Source: Cladocopium goreaui (Eukaryota; Sar; Dinophyceae; Suessiales; Symbiodiniaceae). From it: a stretch of 64,000 bases of DNA. The stretch is taken from assembly GCA_947184155.2 (NCBI GenBank), contig CAMXCT020002678.1, positions 1 through 64,000 on the forward strand, in the 5' to 3' direction. This document shows, piece after piece, positions 18,017 to 31,200 of this stretch. The notes beneath the pieces were generated by a model, which was not told where the DNA came from, searched no databases, and saw only the letters and a list, made by a program, of their open reading frames with translations. The number at the start of each line of letters is the position of its first letter. Within the stretch, counting starts at the first letter, position 1. The translations under genes and the position numbers were made by a program.

Positions 18017-18136
18017 GTACTTGAGGAGTGCCAAACCTACTATATTACAAACCGAAACAACATGAAACAACCATGCCTTTAAACTTTTAACTCTCTCAAC
18101 TGTGTCTTATGTTCTATGGAGCTGAGGGTCTTCAAC

Positions 18137-21100
18137 GTCAGTGAGAACTCGTTTGCTGAGTTCTTTGTAGTCTGGATCCGCACTTCGCCCAGTTGACACA
18201 TGCGGGCAGAGGATACGAAACCTGCAATGGAAATCATTCAATTGGTGCCATTTCCGTCCAGGACTCATCCTCTTCAGTTGCAGCTCAAGTGCCTGTTGAA
18301 GAACTCCTTGAACGGTCGTCGCACAGGGTAGCCTGCCTCACATCTGATAGCGCTGGAATATTAATCCATCTATGCTAGGATGATTTATCGATGCTAGGAT
18401 CATGACTCACGACGGTCCTTTCCAGATGATTCTAGTCTAGATTCGGGATGATTCGGGGAGGTTACAACGAGCAAATCAGTAATCAGGCGTGCAGATGGGA
18501 AAAAACATGTGTCTCCCTCAGTCACCTCACACATAATGCCAAGTTCAATGCCAAGCTACTCTCCTGATCCGGATTGACTCTAGCATGCCCGCGCACCGCA
18601 GCTGTCGCTGAACATCCAGAGAATCCATGTCATGATCCTTGATGCAAGTATCACGATAAACACTGAGGACAGGAGCATTGAAGGAATGAACAGGAACAAA
18701 AACAAAGACTGAGGTTGACTTGTATAGCCTGTATAACATTGTATAACTGTATAACATAGCCATTCAACCACAACCTGACTACCCAGCCTGCTTTTTGCCG
18801 TTGGGCTTTATGCAGCGAATGTAGCGCGGATTCGTGCCTCGCAGTCCATTTCTACGGGCATCAGATAGCCACAGCCTCCTCAAAAAATTGGTGAATTGTT
18901 TGACCATGCTTGGAGAAAGTGATCAAATTATTTAAATTTGGATCATTGACTGATTTACGTTGGTGTTTCATTCGCTCTGAGAAAGCTACGATTCAGGTCT
19001 TCCACAAGCCGATCCAGCTGCTGCCGGAACATCATGCTGACTGTGATGTTCTGCCTTGGCCAAGGGGCTGCTGTCTCCACATGCTGTCAGCTCTGTGCGC
19101 TTTGTCTAGCAGCCTAGCACTATGGTATAGTCTACCCTTCTTGTGACGGTCCTGGTCCATTTATGTCCTTGTGGATCCTCTTCATATCCCCTCATCCTTG
19201 TCACTCTTCTCTGTATATTTTGATGTGGCTCAAATGTTAAATTGTCATTAATTTCATTGAATTGTCATTCATGTTCATTCTATTTCTGCTTTGGGCCTCT
19301 AAGTTTCTGACTTGGCGCGCTGGCTCGAATCTGTTGCACCGCGCCTGGGTGGTGGCGATCCTCCTGATCTCCCTTGAGCTTGCGCCTGCCGCTGAGTATG
19401 GACTCTGGGTGGCAGCCACACTGGACGCTCAGTGGCAGTGGCGATCAGTGGTCCACTTTGCCGCCTGTGTGTCTGGTGCAAAGCGAGGATCTGAGAAGAG
19501 CCTGAACCATGGAGGACAAGCGTGCACATGTAGACAGGAAAAATGATAGAAATGCATAGAAATGTACTATCGTGTACTGTATTAATCCTCATTTGCAGCC
19601 AGGTAACGTGCGGGCAATAGGCATTGAGGATGATTTCAATAGATTGATAATGTCCTTGCAGCGATCAACTGAAAGGGCTACATAAAGAATTGACCATTTC
19701 CCTGCATAGGTGCCACTGTCTTCTGCCAAGGTTCCGCATGCAACTTGTCGGTATTCTTCCTCGGATGCCATGAAGCCAGGACGATCAACACTGCTATAAC
19801 CCCCTCCACCACCATCACTAGAACAACCACCGCCGATAGCAACAACGGCTTTTCACAAATTGACACTCAGCTCACATCTTGCCAGGTCCAAGGCTCTCAA
19901 GAAATGAAAGAACCTTAGTCATTGGAATATGAATTCACAATTGACTGCTTCGGGCCATCTTGGAACAGCAACTCATCGTTGAGGCTCCAGCATCATACAC
20001 CACCTCCCCCGCATAGTGCGCCACGGCAAAATTTGTCGACTTAAAGCGAGAGGTCTTGTAGACCTCACGTGCCAGCGCATCTCAAAAAGTGAGACTACTT
20101 GAGCTATGTACCTGTGTGAATTCTCTGATGGTTTGCAAGGACATTCTCTCATTTGGTGACTCATTTGTGCGTTGGGCTCGTGACCACTTTGGATGACTTG
20201 AATGTGCTGTGGATCTTGCCTCAATTGTCAGCGAAAGGCTGAGCTGGCTCAGCACTTGGGAAGTGAAGATGGGAAGATGACGGGATGTCTGATGATGTCT
20301 GTAAGATCTGAAGCCGATAAGACAAGCTGTGACAAGCAGCTCAAGCAGGTGTCGTCTGTAGCCTTTGGCATGCTGCACTCCGAGTCGAGGATGTTGAAGA
20401 GCCCAAACCTGGCAAAAGCTTGGCCGATGGCACAAATTGAGTGTAGCAATCTGTAGCAAGCTTGGAAAAGAAGCTGCAAATGATCTGCAAATGCTGCGTT
20501 CTCTGAGGTCGCTACGGCTTCTTTTCCAAGCTGTCAATGATCTCTCGGTTGTCTTGCCTTGGCAGCTTAGCACAGAAACTACGGCAGCGGTTTAAATCAC
20601 GTGAAGGCTTCAGAGGACATCAGCCCAAGCATTACCTCCACGTTCTGATGACAAGATTCCACTCGATATGACTCCAGGATATGCCCTCCTCTGTGTACAG
20701 GCGCTGTTCCATGGTGAACCTCAATCACAGACGCAGTAGGCAAGATAGGCAAGATGGGCAAGTGTCATTTATCAAACATGTGACATGTTCACTGAGCGAC
20801 ATCATCCAAGACCGATAGGCTTGAAGTTAACTCAAGTTGGAACTACATAATGATCATAATGGCTTTCAAGGGAAGCGAGCTGGAACTGCAAGCTGAGTGT
20901 CATGTGAGAATTGAAGTGCTGTTGCAGCTTCTCGTTCGCAAAGTTGATGCAAAGCTGCCTTATTCACATATGAAAACATCCTGGCGCCCTACTCAAATCA
21001 TCCAAGTATCTCCAAACTCGAGTTCATATGAGCATGCATGGGCTAGATCTGGGTCAGGTAGCTCAAAAGAGTTCCAGTCAAACACCTCAAACCCATAAAT

Positions 21101-24100
21101 GTCCAATATTCCAATCTTCTTCATGGCGTCCTTCCAGAAAGTAGCATTGCTAAGTGTGGTGAAATAAAACGAAAGATGCTGAAAATCACATGACTGACGC
21201 CATGCAAATGGAGACAATACGATACAATGGTATGGTATGACACGGCAACACGTATCAACATGTGGCATCATCGTTCGGTTATCTTCGGGTCCTTCTTGCT
21301 GCCTATGACATTGCCAGCTGTGCTCTGGTTGATGCGCCACACAAGCCAATCAAATAGTCGAGAATACCTCAATCTGGATGCTGACTTGCGAACAACAAAG
21401 AAAAAAGAAAAACTGCACGGCTCCCATCGACAGGTAGAATCTTCACAAACTTAACGCTGCTGGGAAGCAAATGCTTGGCCATTGAGTGCCGAGTGTTTGA
21501 GGAGCTTGCAGGATCCTGCAGCTGATCGACTCTATTCCATGTCACGTTCATTTTGTTCAGTCGCCTGCTGCATGTTGATGATCTGCTTGTTGAAAGGATC
21601 TTCCAAGGTCGTGTACCTTGACAATAAAATGGACGCTCACAGCTGTGGAGCGATGGAATGAATTTCGTTTGCTCACTTCAGTGAAAAAATGTGCAATGAC
21701 ATATGATATAATATAAAATGAAACCGATGCGCCGAAGTACTGAAATGTCCTTGTGAAGTCATCCCTGGAAACCTGCAGGAGTTCGCAAATCTTCTCTGCT
21801 AGGGCTGCATCGCCTATGAGGCTGCCATCGTTTCCCTCCTGAGGCGATGAAATCGAGAAACAGAAACAAATGGTTTGGCCAAGCATGGCCAAGCGTTCAT
21901 TATGCAAGTCCGGCAAGGTCATGGCTGGTTTATGGCTCATTCATGGCAACGTGCACATGATGCACCTAATGCACATGCAACACAGTCGGAAATGCATTCG
22001 CCGATTTCAGCTCCATCCTGGAAGTGCATGTCTCCAAGCAAAAGCACCTGCGAGCGAGTGTGAGCAATCATCTTTTTTTTCCGCTAACACGTGCTAGTAC
22101 AAAGCCCACGAGTGTATAGTGTCATCCCTCCTCGTTGTACAGTGCTTTTAACTTGACTTGATCATACTTGATCCCTGAATCCTTGCAGATATCTTCTACA
22201 AGTTGAATATTTGCAGCGGCTTTGATCCATCTTTATGACACCGTTCTGGCCGAGGGACAGCAGCAACTAGCTGAAAAACCGAACGCTTCTCATCTGAACT
22301 GAAGCCAAGGCCGTCCATGCATTCCAAAGCTTCCTGCAGCCGATGTCATTGTTGAACCGATTGAAAAAATGTGGCAGTTTTAAAATGTTTTAATATGTTT
22401 TATAAAACTTTAATCCGTTTTCGACCTTGGAAGAAAAAATGACCACCGGATTCGATCAGCTGTCTGGGTCCTGAAGCATTTCAGCATCATCAACTCCGGG
22501 GATGTGAGTGCAAACCTAAAGTATGCAGATTATGCAGCATACGCAGAACATGACCTCTGAATATGGTACCAAATCAAGTGCCAAATCGAGTGCCATTTCA
22601 ATTCAAAAATTGTGAAGAACATATATATATATGTATATATATCATCTCCATTCATCTCCTGGATTCGTGTAGATACTCTGGGTCGAAAGCTAGCTCTTGC
22701 AGCCACGTTGCTGAAGAATACGCATGTTCTGATGCAGACTGAAGCCCAAGGGAAGGTCCAAGTTCGGGGAGCATCGAAGCACCAGCGCAAATCTGGTAGA
22801 AGACCTTGGGATTTCAGTCACTGGATCTTCCATGCAACGAACTGTATCAAATATAAATAAATATAATATCAAAAATTATCAAAATATCACGTTTTAAGCA
22901 GTCTGCAAGTACTTAGGCCACCGCATGGTATCCTCTTTCATCTGGCTGTTGTTTCACCTCAACTCATCGAACTCATCGATCGTGTATCACTGTGCCGATG
23001 TTGCTTCGATCTAATGAGCCAAAGTACGATCCGGCTCTTCTCCAGTAAGTAGTTGGAGATCCGAGCGCTCGTCAGCTTCCCTGAGGGATCAAACCTCGTT
23101 TAGAAATGAGCCATGGCATCAGTAAGCCGGTTTGAAGAAATGTGGGGCAATATGGATCAATATGGCACATAATGACACAATCCCTATAATCCCTTTACTT
23201 TCTGATGAAAAATGGGACCAAGGTACTCTATGTCTATGAACTTGCCGAAGCGAGAAGAATTGTCGTTGCGTATCGTTTTGGCCTCATCTGCACTAACAGC
23301 GAGTAGCCAATCTTTGAACGGTCAAAGAATGGCAAGGGCCATGCGGCCATGCGAATAATTAATATCTTAGGCTTTCACATTGCCAAAAGCCTCCAGGATC
23401 GGATTGGACTTGAGGACCTGCTCTTCAATGCTGGTTTTCTCCGTCTCATTGCCTGCATCTTCATTGAACAAAATGGGGCAATGCGCTTTTGAACATCCAA
23501 AAGGCACGGATGATGCAAACGAAGCAAACAGTCCTGAAACCCGTTGGAGGTTTGCGAAGTACCTGAGCAACCCGAGTTGTGAATTCATGATTGGGTTTTT
23601 TTGCCACCAGGTTATTGGAGCTGAAAGGCGACACAAAAACTCCGCAAAGTTGCATGAGGATCTTCTTCGTAGCCTCCGTCTTTCCAGCCCCACTCTCACC
23701 AGAAATGATGATGGACCTAAGGCTCACTGGCACTGCTTAGTTGGACGCCACGTGCCTGTCATCTCAACATGCCGTGACCGTGGTCTGAGTCAACCAAGCG
23801 ACTGATTTCGAGCGTCATTCAGCATGGCTGCATATGAAGCAGCAGCCACCGAGAACAAATGAGGAGGAAGATTTGCTTCCTCGCCACTGCCTGGCAAACC
23901 CATGGGTGGTGGCGGAGGGGGACTTGCTCTTGTTCAAGCACCTGGTTTGTCTGCGCGCACCACCGACGTAAGGAATTGTGCGTTTAGTCTTTAACATCTT
24001 GACATATCTTCACCACCAGTCCTGCTGCTGCAGACTGCTCTCGGTAAAACTTTTGCTTCGCTTCTGAATAAAGGCCAGCAAGGTTTTGGAATGGATTCAC

Positions 24101-24720
24101 CTGAGATGGTGCTTTGACATGCTTTGTAATTTCGCATGTTCTGAAAGCAAGAGAGAACGGGTCGGTTCGTAGCACCCAAAATGCACCAAGAGTCGGAAAT
24201 CAGAATCGGGCCTCAGGCGGTAAGACATGGTAAAACCCCATCCTGACCCGCCTTTCTTGATCAAGTGACAAGTTGCCTCAAACAAACGACTTATTTTAAT
24301 ACACAATATGATAATAAAATATACTATTATACTATACTATGCTATACTATACTATATTATGCTATACTATCTATAATATATCTATCCGTGACCAAGCTGC
24401 TGCCGATTCCTGTGTAGATGTTATCGTTGAAGTATCTGGAGCGTACATTGTGCAAGAGCGCTCCCTCATTGAAGTCGCCCAGTGAAAGCCTGAGACTAAA
24501 ATGTCTGGAAGAACTTGAGGATGCCGCGGAATCGCAGTACGACCCGGACGACCCCGACCCAGTAAGAAAATACAAAACCATCGAAATACATAGACATCAT
24601 TAGACATCATTAGACATCATTAGACATCATTAGACATCCAAGAAACAAATCATCGACTCCTTTCAAGCAATTGGGATCCACAGGTCGCGCATCCTCCTGC
24701 GACACCTCGAACTTGGCTCC
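18137..24720 (-). CDS. myosin heavy chain motor domain (multi-exon; start and tail not resolved)
   Basis: Exons that I can place, 5' to 3': 24647-24720, 24393-24489, ~24000-24100, 23795-23890, 23641-23732, 23379-23452, 23227-23282, 23028-23080, ~22716-22804, ~22466-22515, 22285-22333, ~22115-22215, ~21750-21838, ~21460-21535, ~21277-21367, 21063-21130, 20902-20958, 20660-20719, 20516-20557, 20324-20408, 19986-20063, ~19723-19759, 19608-19668, 18990-19054, 18783-18837, 18560-18637, 18293-18336, 18137-18182. In order they give VDPNCLKGVDDL, IYTGIGSSLV, VNPFQNLAGLYS, the P-loop GESGAGKTEATKK, IEEQVLKSNPILEAFGN, switch I RNDNSSRFGKF, YLLEKSRIV, YSRLFDWLVWRIN, switch II IGILDIYGFE, INFANEKLQQHFN, MPKATDDT, FAVAHYAGEVVYDAG, TNPRYIRCIKPN, QLRCAGMLESIRIRR and GYPVRRPFKEFF. 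This is an actin-based motor ATPase with an intact nucleotide site. The converter end, neck and tail exons are absent and would lie beyond the retroelement. Class not assignable. The exon at ~22115-22215 and that at ~21460 are the weakest. Confidence 0.92.
24302..24375. repeat. (ACTAT)n-like microsatellite
   Basis: Imperfect pentanucleotide run of tatac/actat units within a myosin intron. Confidence 0.8.
24595..24640. repeat. 10-bp tandem repeat tagacatcat
   Basis: Four to five head-to-tail copies of tagacatcat lie in the intron immediately after the exon at 24647-24720. Confidence 0.9.
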
Positions 24721-25489
24721 CTGACAGCTGGATTGGTGTGGGCTGAAGGCTGTGCTGAGTGGATCCAGTTGAAACCAGTACATTACATAGACCGACGGTG
24801 ACCGATGCAAACAAAGGAGCTTAGAGCTTCGTTTTTTATTCCTTGCATCCCACTATGCACAGTTTCTAGGACATGATGACACCAACAAAATCAACAAACT
24901 GGAAACACTCAGAAACCACCACCCTTGAACCCCATGCAGCAAAGCGTTGCGATGAAGCATGGCTGGCATTGGCTGGCCTATTTCAGGCTATATATCAAGT
25001 GCTAATAGCACCACCGCCACCCGAGAGCACCACACAAATCTAGTGTGCCAATGTGTTTCGAGCCCTTTTAGATTCGCACTACTTGCATCTACGTGCTAAC
25101 TTGATATCACTTGCACATTTTTATGTTAATTTCTTTATGTAACTTTATGTCATCAATGAGGCTCTGATTCTCGAAAAGCTGCTGTTCCCGAAGTGTTCTA
25201 GATACTTACTTACAAATTCCGATCTCTGTTGAGTCTTTCATTTCATCTTCGAAGCTTTCGTCTTTCCTCGTTTCAGCGCTGCTCTTGCACTAATTTACTC
25301 TTCCTTCTTTGGTTACCTTCCTGCTGTTATCGCATCTCCTTGCATGTGTCCCTCTTTCTTTCCTTTTTGCCTTCCTTCTTATTCGAACACTGTTTCCCAT
25401 ACATTGGATTACATCAGCGCTTGAATAGCGTTTTTGCTCTTCTTGACAAGTCTTGCATCCGCTGCATCCATAATTCATCATAATTCACA

Positions 25490-27735
25490 AGTGAAGCGAA
25501 AGTCAGAATCGACAAGGTCTCCAGCCTGGTCGTCTACTACAATGTACTTTCCTTCAGGACCAGAACTTGTAGAAACTGTCACGAAAAGATCCCATGTCAT
25601 TATACTTGTCATAGCACATATGAGACATATCACAAAGCAGCTGTAGGCGTGCCATTTGTTCCAACGGAATCAACTCTGCCAGGTGCCCAGCCCTGGCGAG
25701 ATTTGAAAAGACTCCATGATTAGGGAATCCAACTGGGGTAGGAAAAGGGCTCGGAAGGGAATGTCAAGGCTGCACCCATGACCCAAGGACCATGGACCTA
25801 GTCAATGTTCATCAATTTTCACCCTGCCTCGGTCGGATGATTTTCTATCCAAACTCTGGCGCCAGAGTTGCCCGAGAGGACCTCCATCTGTGTTGATTTA
25901 CTATCTACTTGTCTACGCACCTGATGGATCCTCAAGATCATGGTCAACATCACAAGTTCACCCTTCATGTCCAAAATCACAACACCAAGAATCCTAGTCC
26001 TAGACTCTTACTGTTACTATGCATCGCTTGCTGTATGCATTTTGGCATCAGTCCAGTCAACAATACACTAGCATGATCATTTTGCTTGCAAGGACATATA
26101 CCTGGTATACCTTTCCACGAGCCCGACAGAGGTTGTTCGATGTGAACATTGACGAACATGATTTGAACATTGCCCATCTCATCTCGGGTGTGTCACACTC
26201 CAAACTGAAATACACTGAGTCGAGTTCAGCGCAGACGTCTAGGGACTACTTTTTGCATATCCCGCGCAAACGGGCGAGTTTTGCGTTTGACGGGGTTGCG
26301 TCTTGCAACCCAGCAATGACATGTGCTGCCGCAGTGAGTTTTTTTCAGAAGATACAAGCCATAAAGACCCTCCCTATCTCTCCTCCATTTAGATCCATTT
26401 GGCACATTCACGGCCTTTACAGCACATCTGCATGAACTGCTCCAGCACTTTCCTGGAGCTGGTGACACCTGTGAAACAAACTGGACTAAGGCTGTGATCG
26501 CCATGACCAAGGAGTGGTTGCAGGGCTGTATGGACCTGGCCCGTTGCAAATCTGTTCTGCAGGGCTCAGACTCAAGGACCTAAGGATAGTGAAGACTGAA
26601 GAGTAAAGAAAAATTGAAAATATTCAAGGAAATTCAAGGATATTCAAGGAGTAGTACAGCATCACCATGACATGCCCTCTGCTTCCAGAATCAAACACTA
26701 GGCTCGGCCAGCACCCATCAGCCTTGACGAGAAGGTGGTGAGGCTAGCTCTGATCTGGAAGTGTAACCAATGTCCTCAGGAGCTGAACCAAACTCCGGAA
26801 ACTCTGGAGCTCGAAGCTCAGCACATCTGAGGCTGCAGCGTCCAAATCAACTGCTGCATGTTTCTGCTTTAGCTTCTCCACTTCCAAGCTGGCAAACAAC
26901 AAACAACAAACAAACACAACAAACCCGTCCAATTCAAGGGTTCCTATGCTGAGGCCCTCCTTACTGTATCGCAAAGCATGGAGATTCTTCAACTCAGCCT
27001 GGCAGACCTGTCTGTCAGCCTTTTCTTCTCCTCCTTAGCAGCTGTTCGATGGGGAAGAGGTTGGTAACTGGTAACATGTGGAAACTATAATAGCGTGTCT
27101 GTGTCAGTAAGGTCTGAGGGCCTAGGGTCAAGCAGAAACAGAGATCAACAGAAATTAACAACAAGCAAATCGATGCTGGAAGGGCCTGCAGCTGTGCATC
27201 TCGCACCTGAAGTGTTCACAAAGTCGAAACAACAAGCAAAATGGCACTGCCTAGCCTCTCGACAAAAAAGAAACAAACTGTAAACACCTAGACCTAGCAG
27301 TGTAGCAGTCTAGCACCTGCTCACGTTCTAGCGCCAACAGTTGGCGCTCCCAAGCTTGGTCCAAACCTTGAAACCAACAAAGTTCAGGAGAACTTCGGAG
27401 CACGCAAACAGCTTTGCCATTTGCACTTTGGGAACGGACTTCTGAGGTCACTTTGTGCCTCTTCGACTTGAACCTGGACGAGCTACCAAGGTCAGATCCA
27501 CTTGAATTTGCACTGGCGCCAACCCTGCGCTGCCCCTGAACTTCTCAAGTACGGAAGAGTGACAGGCCTGAAGCATTGCCATCTGCTGCGTTCGATTGAG
27601 AATTTCTTGCTCTGACGCTTGGATGCATTCCAGGAGTTTTCCAATGCGGCCTTGCCAACGACAAAGGCAAGTCCAAGCACAGGATTGCACACATGACTAA
27701 TCGCAGGCGAAGAATTTGAGGCGCTGGCGATCATA
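25490..27735 (-). CDS. candidate coiled-coil exons upstream of myosin
   Basis: Several short minus-strand segments with good acceptors have coding-like translations. Near 27640-27480: GKLLECIQASEQEILNRT and SSVLEKFRG. Near 27370-27310: LDQAWERQLLALERE. Near 27205: VRDAQLQALPA. Near 26880-26770: LEVEKLKQKHAAVDLDAAA and LRTLVTL. Near 25555-25490: GKYIVVDDQAGDLVDSDF. The first four are helical and heptad-rich. The last could belong to the N-terminal SH3-like part of the myosin below. Whether they form one gene, the end of the DGSL-repeat gene above, or a myosin N-terminal extension cannot be decided. Exon limits are approximate. Confidence 0.4.
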
Positions 27736-28225
27736 GCTAGACATGACCTGCGGCGCTATGTCGCAAAACATGCCGAACATGCAGAACATGCAGAACATGC
27801 AGTGTGGAAGTTCCAAATGTCAGTCAAATCGGAGTTAGATTTGCACCTGTAGAAGGGCCACAGCACTGCTTCTGGCTTGAGCTGATGGCGGCCGCACAGG
27901 CTTTGCGACTCTTGCCTCACAGCCGCCCATGTGTTAGCTATGAAGGCATGTGAATGCATTTGATAGCTGTGAGTGTCAGGATGAGTATGCTGATGCGATT
28001 GCTGTACAAACACCCGGCATGCTGACATCCACCAATAATCAGAACTGGGTTGTATGACTTGGAACTTGCACACAAGAGGCTCAATCAAACCAGTTGAGTC
28101 TCTGAAAGGAATTGGATTTCCTTGCGACGTTGTTATTCAGTCACTTGTATTCCATGTATTCACACACCAGCGACCAACGATTCAACATGATTCAACTATA
28201 TTCAATATATATTCAATTGATTCAA

Positions 28226-31200
28226 CCAAAAGCAAGACGGCCTCATAGTCGTACGGCTCGATTGGCTCGATGCATTTCTCTCTGGGCTCCTTGGTCGCCT
28301 CAAGCGCGGCCTCCAGGGAACCATCCACGAATGCTGTCGACAGCGAATCCGCCAGTATCGACTTGAGATTGTCCAGATCACCTGTGGCCGTGGCAGCCGT
28401 GGCAGCCGTGGCTGTGTCGGCTTGATTTCCACTTTCAGTGCTTGCTTCCAGAGCAGCCTCAAGACTCCCATCAAGGAAGGCTTCCGAAAGTTGCTGGCCA
28501 ACTTTATTTCGAAGCTCATCCGAATCATCCAGGTTGCCGAGACTTTGAGCGCTCATAGAGCCCACCGTTGCTCCAGCAATGCTTCGAGATCCAGTTGCCG
28601 CAAGAGCTGCTGACAACGAGCCATCTGAAGCTGACTGCTCCATACGAAAAGCAATTTTCTTTCGCACTGCTTCGACGTTGGCCTCAGCCACTGATCTTAT
28701 GGCAGCTTCTAAAGTGCCATCTTCGCAAGCATTCTCCAATCGTTTCGCAACCTCATGTCTGAGGGCTTCTTGTTTCTTTTCTGCTTGGCTGGACAACGCA
28801 GCTTCAATTGCCCCGTTGGCACATGAAGCAGCCAGCAATTTAGCAGCTTTCCTGCGGAGCTCATCCACATCTTCTCCACTTGACTGCTGAGGCTGAGATA
28901 GCTTAGTTTCGCTACTGGGGACTCTGTCCAGGTCCTGCTTTTTTGTTTGTTGCCGCCTGTTGAGACCATCTCTCAAGGCTGCTTGCAGAGAACCATCATT
29001 AAGTGCAGACTCCAAACGACACGCAACTTTGCAGCGCAAAGCCTCCAAGCTGTCGCTGCCCTGATTTTCCTCCTTGCCTTTGGTAGCTCGGGAACTCAAT
29101 GCGCTTTCCAACGAACCATCCTGAAGCGCAATCGTCAAAGCATCAGCTGCCTTGCTTCGCAAAGCTTCTTGCGTCGCGGCTTGCTGGGCCTGCCTGCTGG
29201 ACAGCACAGATTCAAGCAGCCCATCTTTGCAAGCTGCCTCCAGTTCAATTGCGGCGTTTTGGCGCAGACCTTTCAAATATGAATCACGCAACCAAACAAA
29301 GCTGGCATCCAACGAGCCCTCCATGTCTGCTGCCAGAAGCTGATGCGCTAGTCTGAGCTTCAGGGGCTCATTGTCATCCACTTCCACTGACTGAGGGCCG
29401 TCTTGCTCAGCGATGATAGTCGCCGCGTCCTTGCCAAGATGCCAAGAGAAGAGGGGCCGAATGGACGTGGTGATTCCATGTGATTCCATGTGATTCCGCC
29501 ATATATCTTCCCCCTATTCGCCTTCTGCAAAAGATTTGAAGCTGAAATAAGAACGCCTAACTCTGTGTCCGGAATTGGGTGTTGGTCACTGCAAGCAGCT
29601 TGAGAATGGCTGTACGACTTTCGTCCATTCTCCGCCTCATCATGTTCTGCGACGCGGGGCCTTACAGCCAAGCTCTGAACTCTGAACCAAACGTGATCTA
29701 CCAAAGTGCTAGGACCCAGCGATTCCAGACGGCGGGGCCCGAAACCCGCGCCTTCTTGATGAGTTCGATCATGTTCAATGAGTTTGTTTGAATGATTTGA
29801 ATGTACAGAAAGGTTTCGTGGAAAAAGGTGCGTTCCGCTGTGGTGGCACGAATATGTTGAAATCTTAACGTCTTTGTCCTTTGATGCTACTATTCTGGTT
29901 TTGTTCAAGGTGTTCATCAAAATTCTCCTCAATTCAACTTCCATTTTTTAAATACCTGACAACCCTTACAGGGGATTGCGAGTGTTTTTCGTTCTCAATT
30001 GCGTCCGTTTTCAGTGAGCCAAGTTGTATATCTACATACGCCTTGCTTGCTGCGATGAGTTTTGTCTTTGACAAAGGCCATGTAGCATCATCTGGGACAG
30101 CAAGTACAAGAGAAGAGTCGTTAGCGTAGCATCATCTGAGACAGCAAGTACAAGAGAAAAATTGTTAGCGTATGTCGGCGTATGTTAGCGTAGCATCATC
30201 TGAGAAAGCAAGTACAAGAGAAAAGTTGATATCGTAGCATCATCATGCATCATCAGTCTGCAAGCACAAGAGAAAAGCCGTTAGTGTAGCATCACTTGTG
30301 TGCAATTGCAACAGAACGTTATTGCACCCCCCCACCCCACCCCACCCTGACTTAGCATCATCTGAGCCTGCAAGCACAAGAGAAAAGATGTTAGCGTAGC
30401 ATCATTTCTGTGTGCAAGTGACGTAGCATCATCTCAATCTGCAAGTACAAGAGAAGAGTCGTCAGCGTAGCATCATTTCGTAGCATCATCTGAATCTGCA
30501 AGTACAAGAGAAGAGTCGTTAGCGTGGCATCGTTTCTGTGTGCAAGTGCAGCAGAACGCTATTGCACCCCCCAACCCAACCCGCCCACCCCACCCTGCAA
30601 ACAAAATGGGCAAACCCCCGGGTCTACATAACATGTTGCATGTTGTGCATTTATGGGGCTTGATTTCCACTTTGCAAGTCTGACGGTAGAGTTGCAAGAC
30701 CAATGGAAGGTGGAAACCGATGGGATTCGCGTGCTTCCGCTGACATTTGTTGAAGTTCTTGCATGCGCATGCACGCCAAGCTCGCAACAAATCATTCTTC
30801 TCCAATTGCTTTCCACAACTTAAGCTGCTAATAAGACAGTTTGTGCCAGTTTGCGCGCATGTTGTCAGCATCTCAGTCCTTTTCCCGCATCAGGCAGAAT
30901 GCACGCCCATGAGTGAAGCGCACGAGGCATTTAAGGGTGGATACTGTTCGAACATTTCGTTAAATGTCAGGCCTGCACTGCGCGCTGATTGATTCATTGA
31001 CAGTGACATACTCGTAGTTTCGCACTTGCATTGTCTGAACATATCTGCACGTTTGTTTCGTTCCTGTAGAGTCTACAGCGCTGGAGCTGAGACTCGAACG
31101 GATTGGCACCGCTGCTTTCTGCAATAGCCTGCGGGGGAGCATCAATCGGAACAGGTCGGAATCAGGATGAAAGATGATGAAAAAGGATGGAAGATTGGAT

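Noticed and set aside
20168-20214. Extra myosin exon IHSTFKSSKVV
   Set aside because: It resembles the following exon (SRFKSTNFAV), but frame and end could not be fitted, so it was left out of the exon list.
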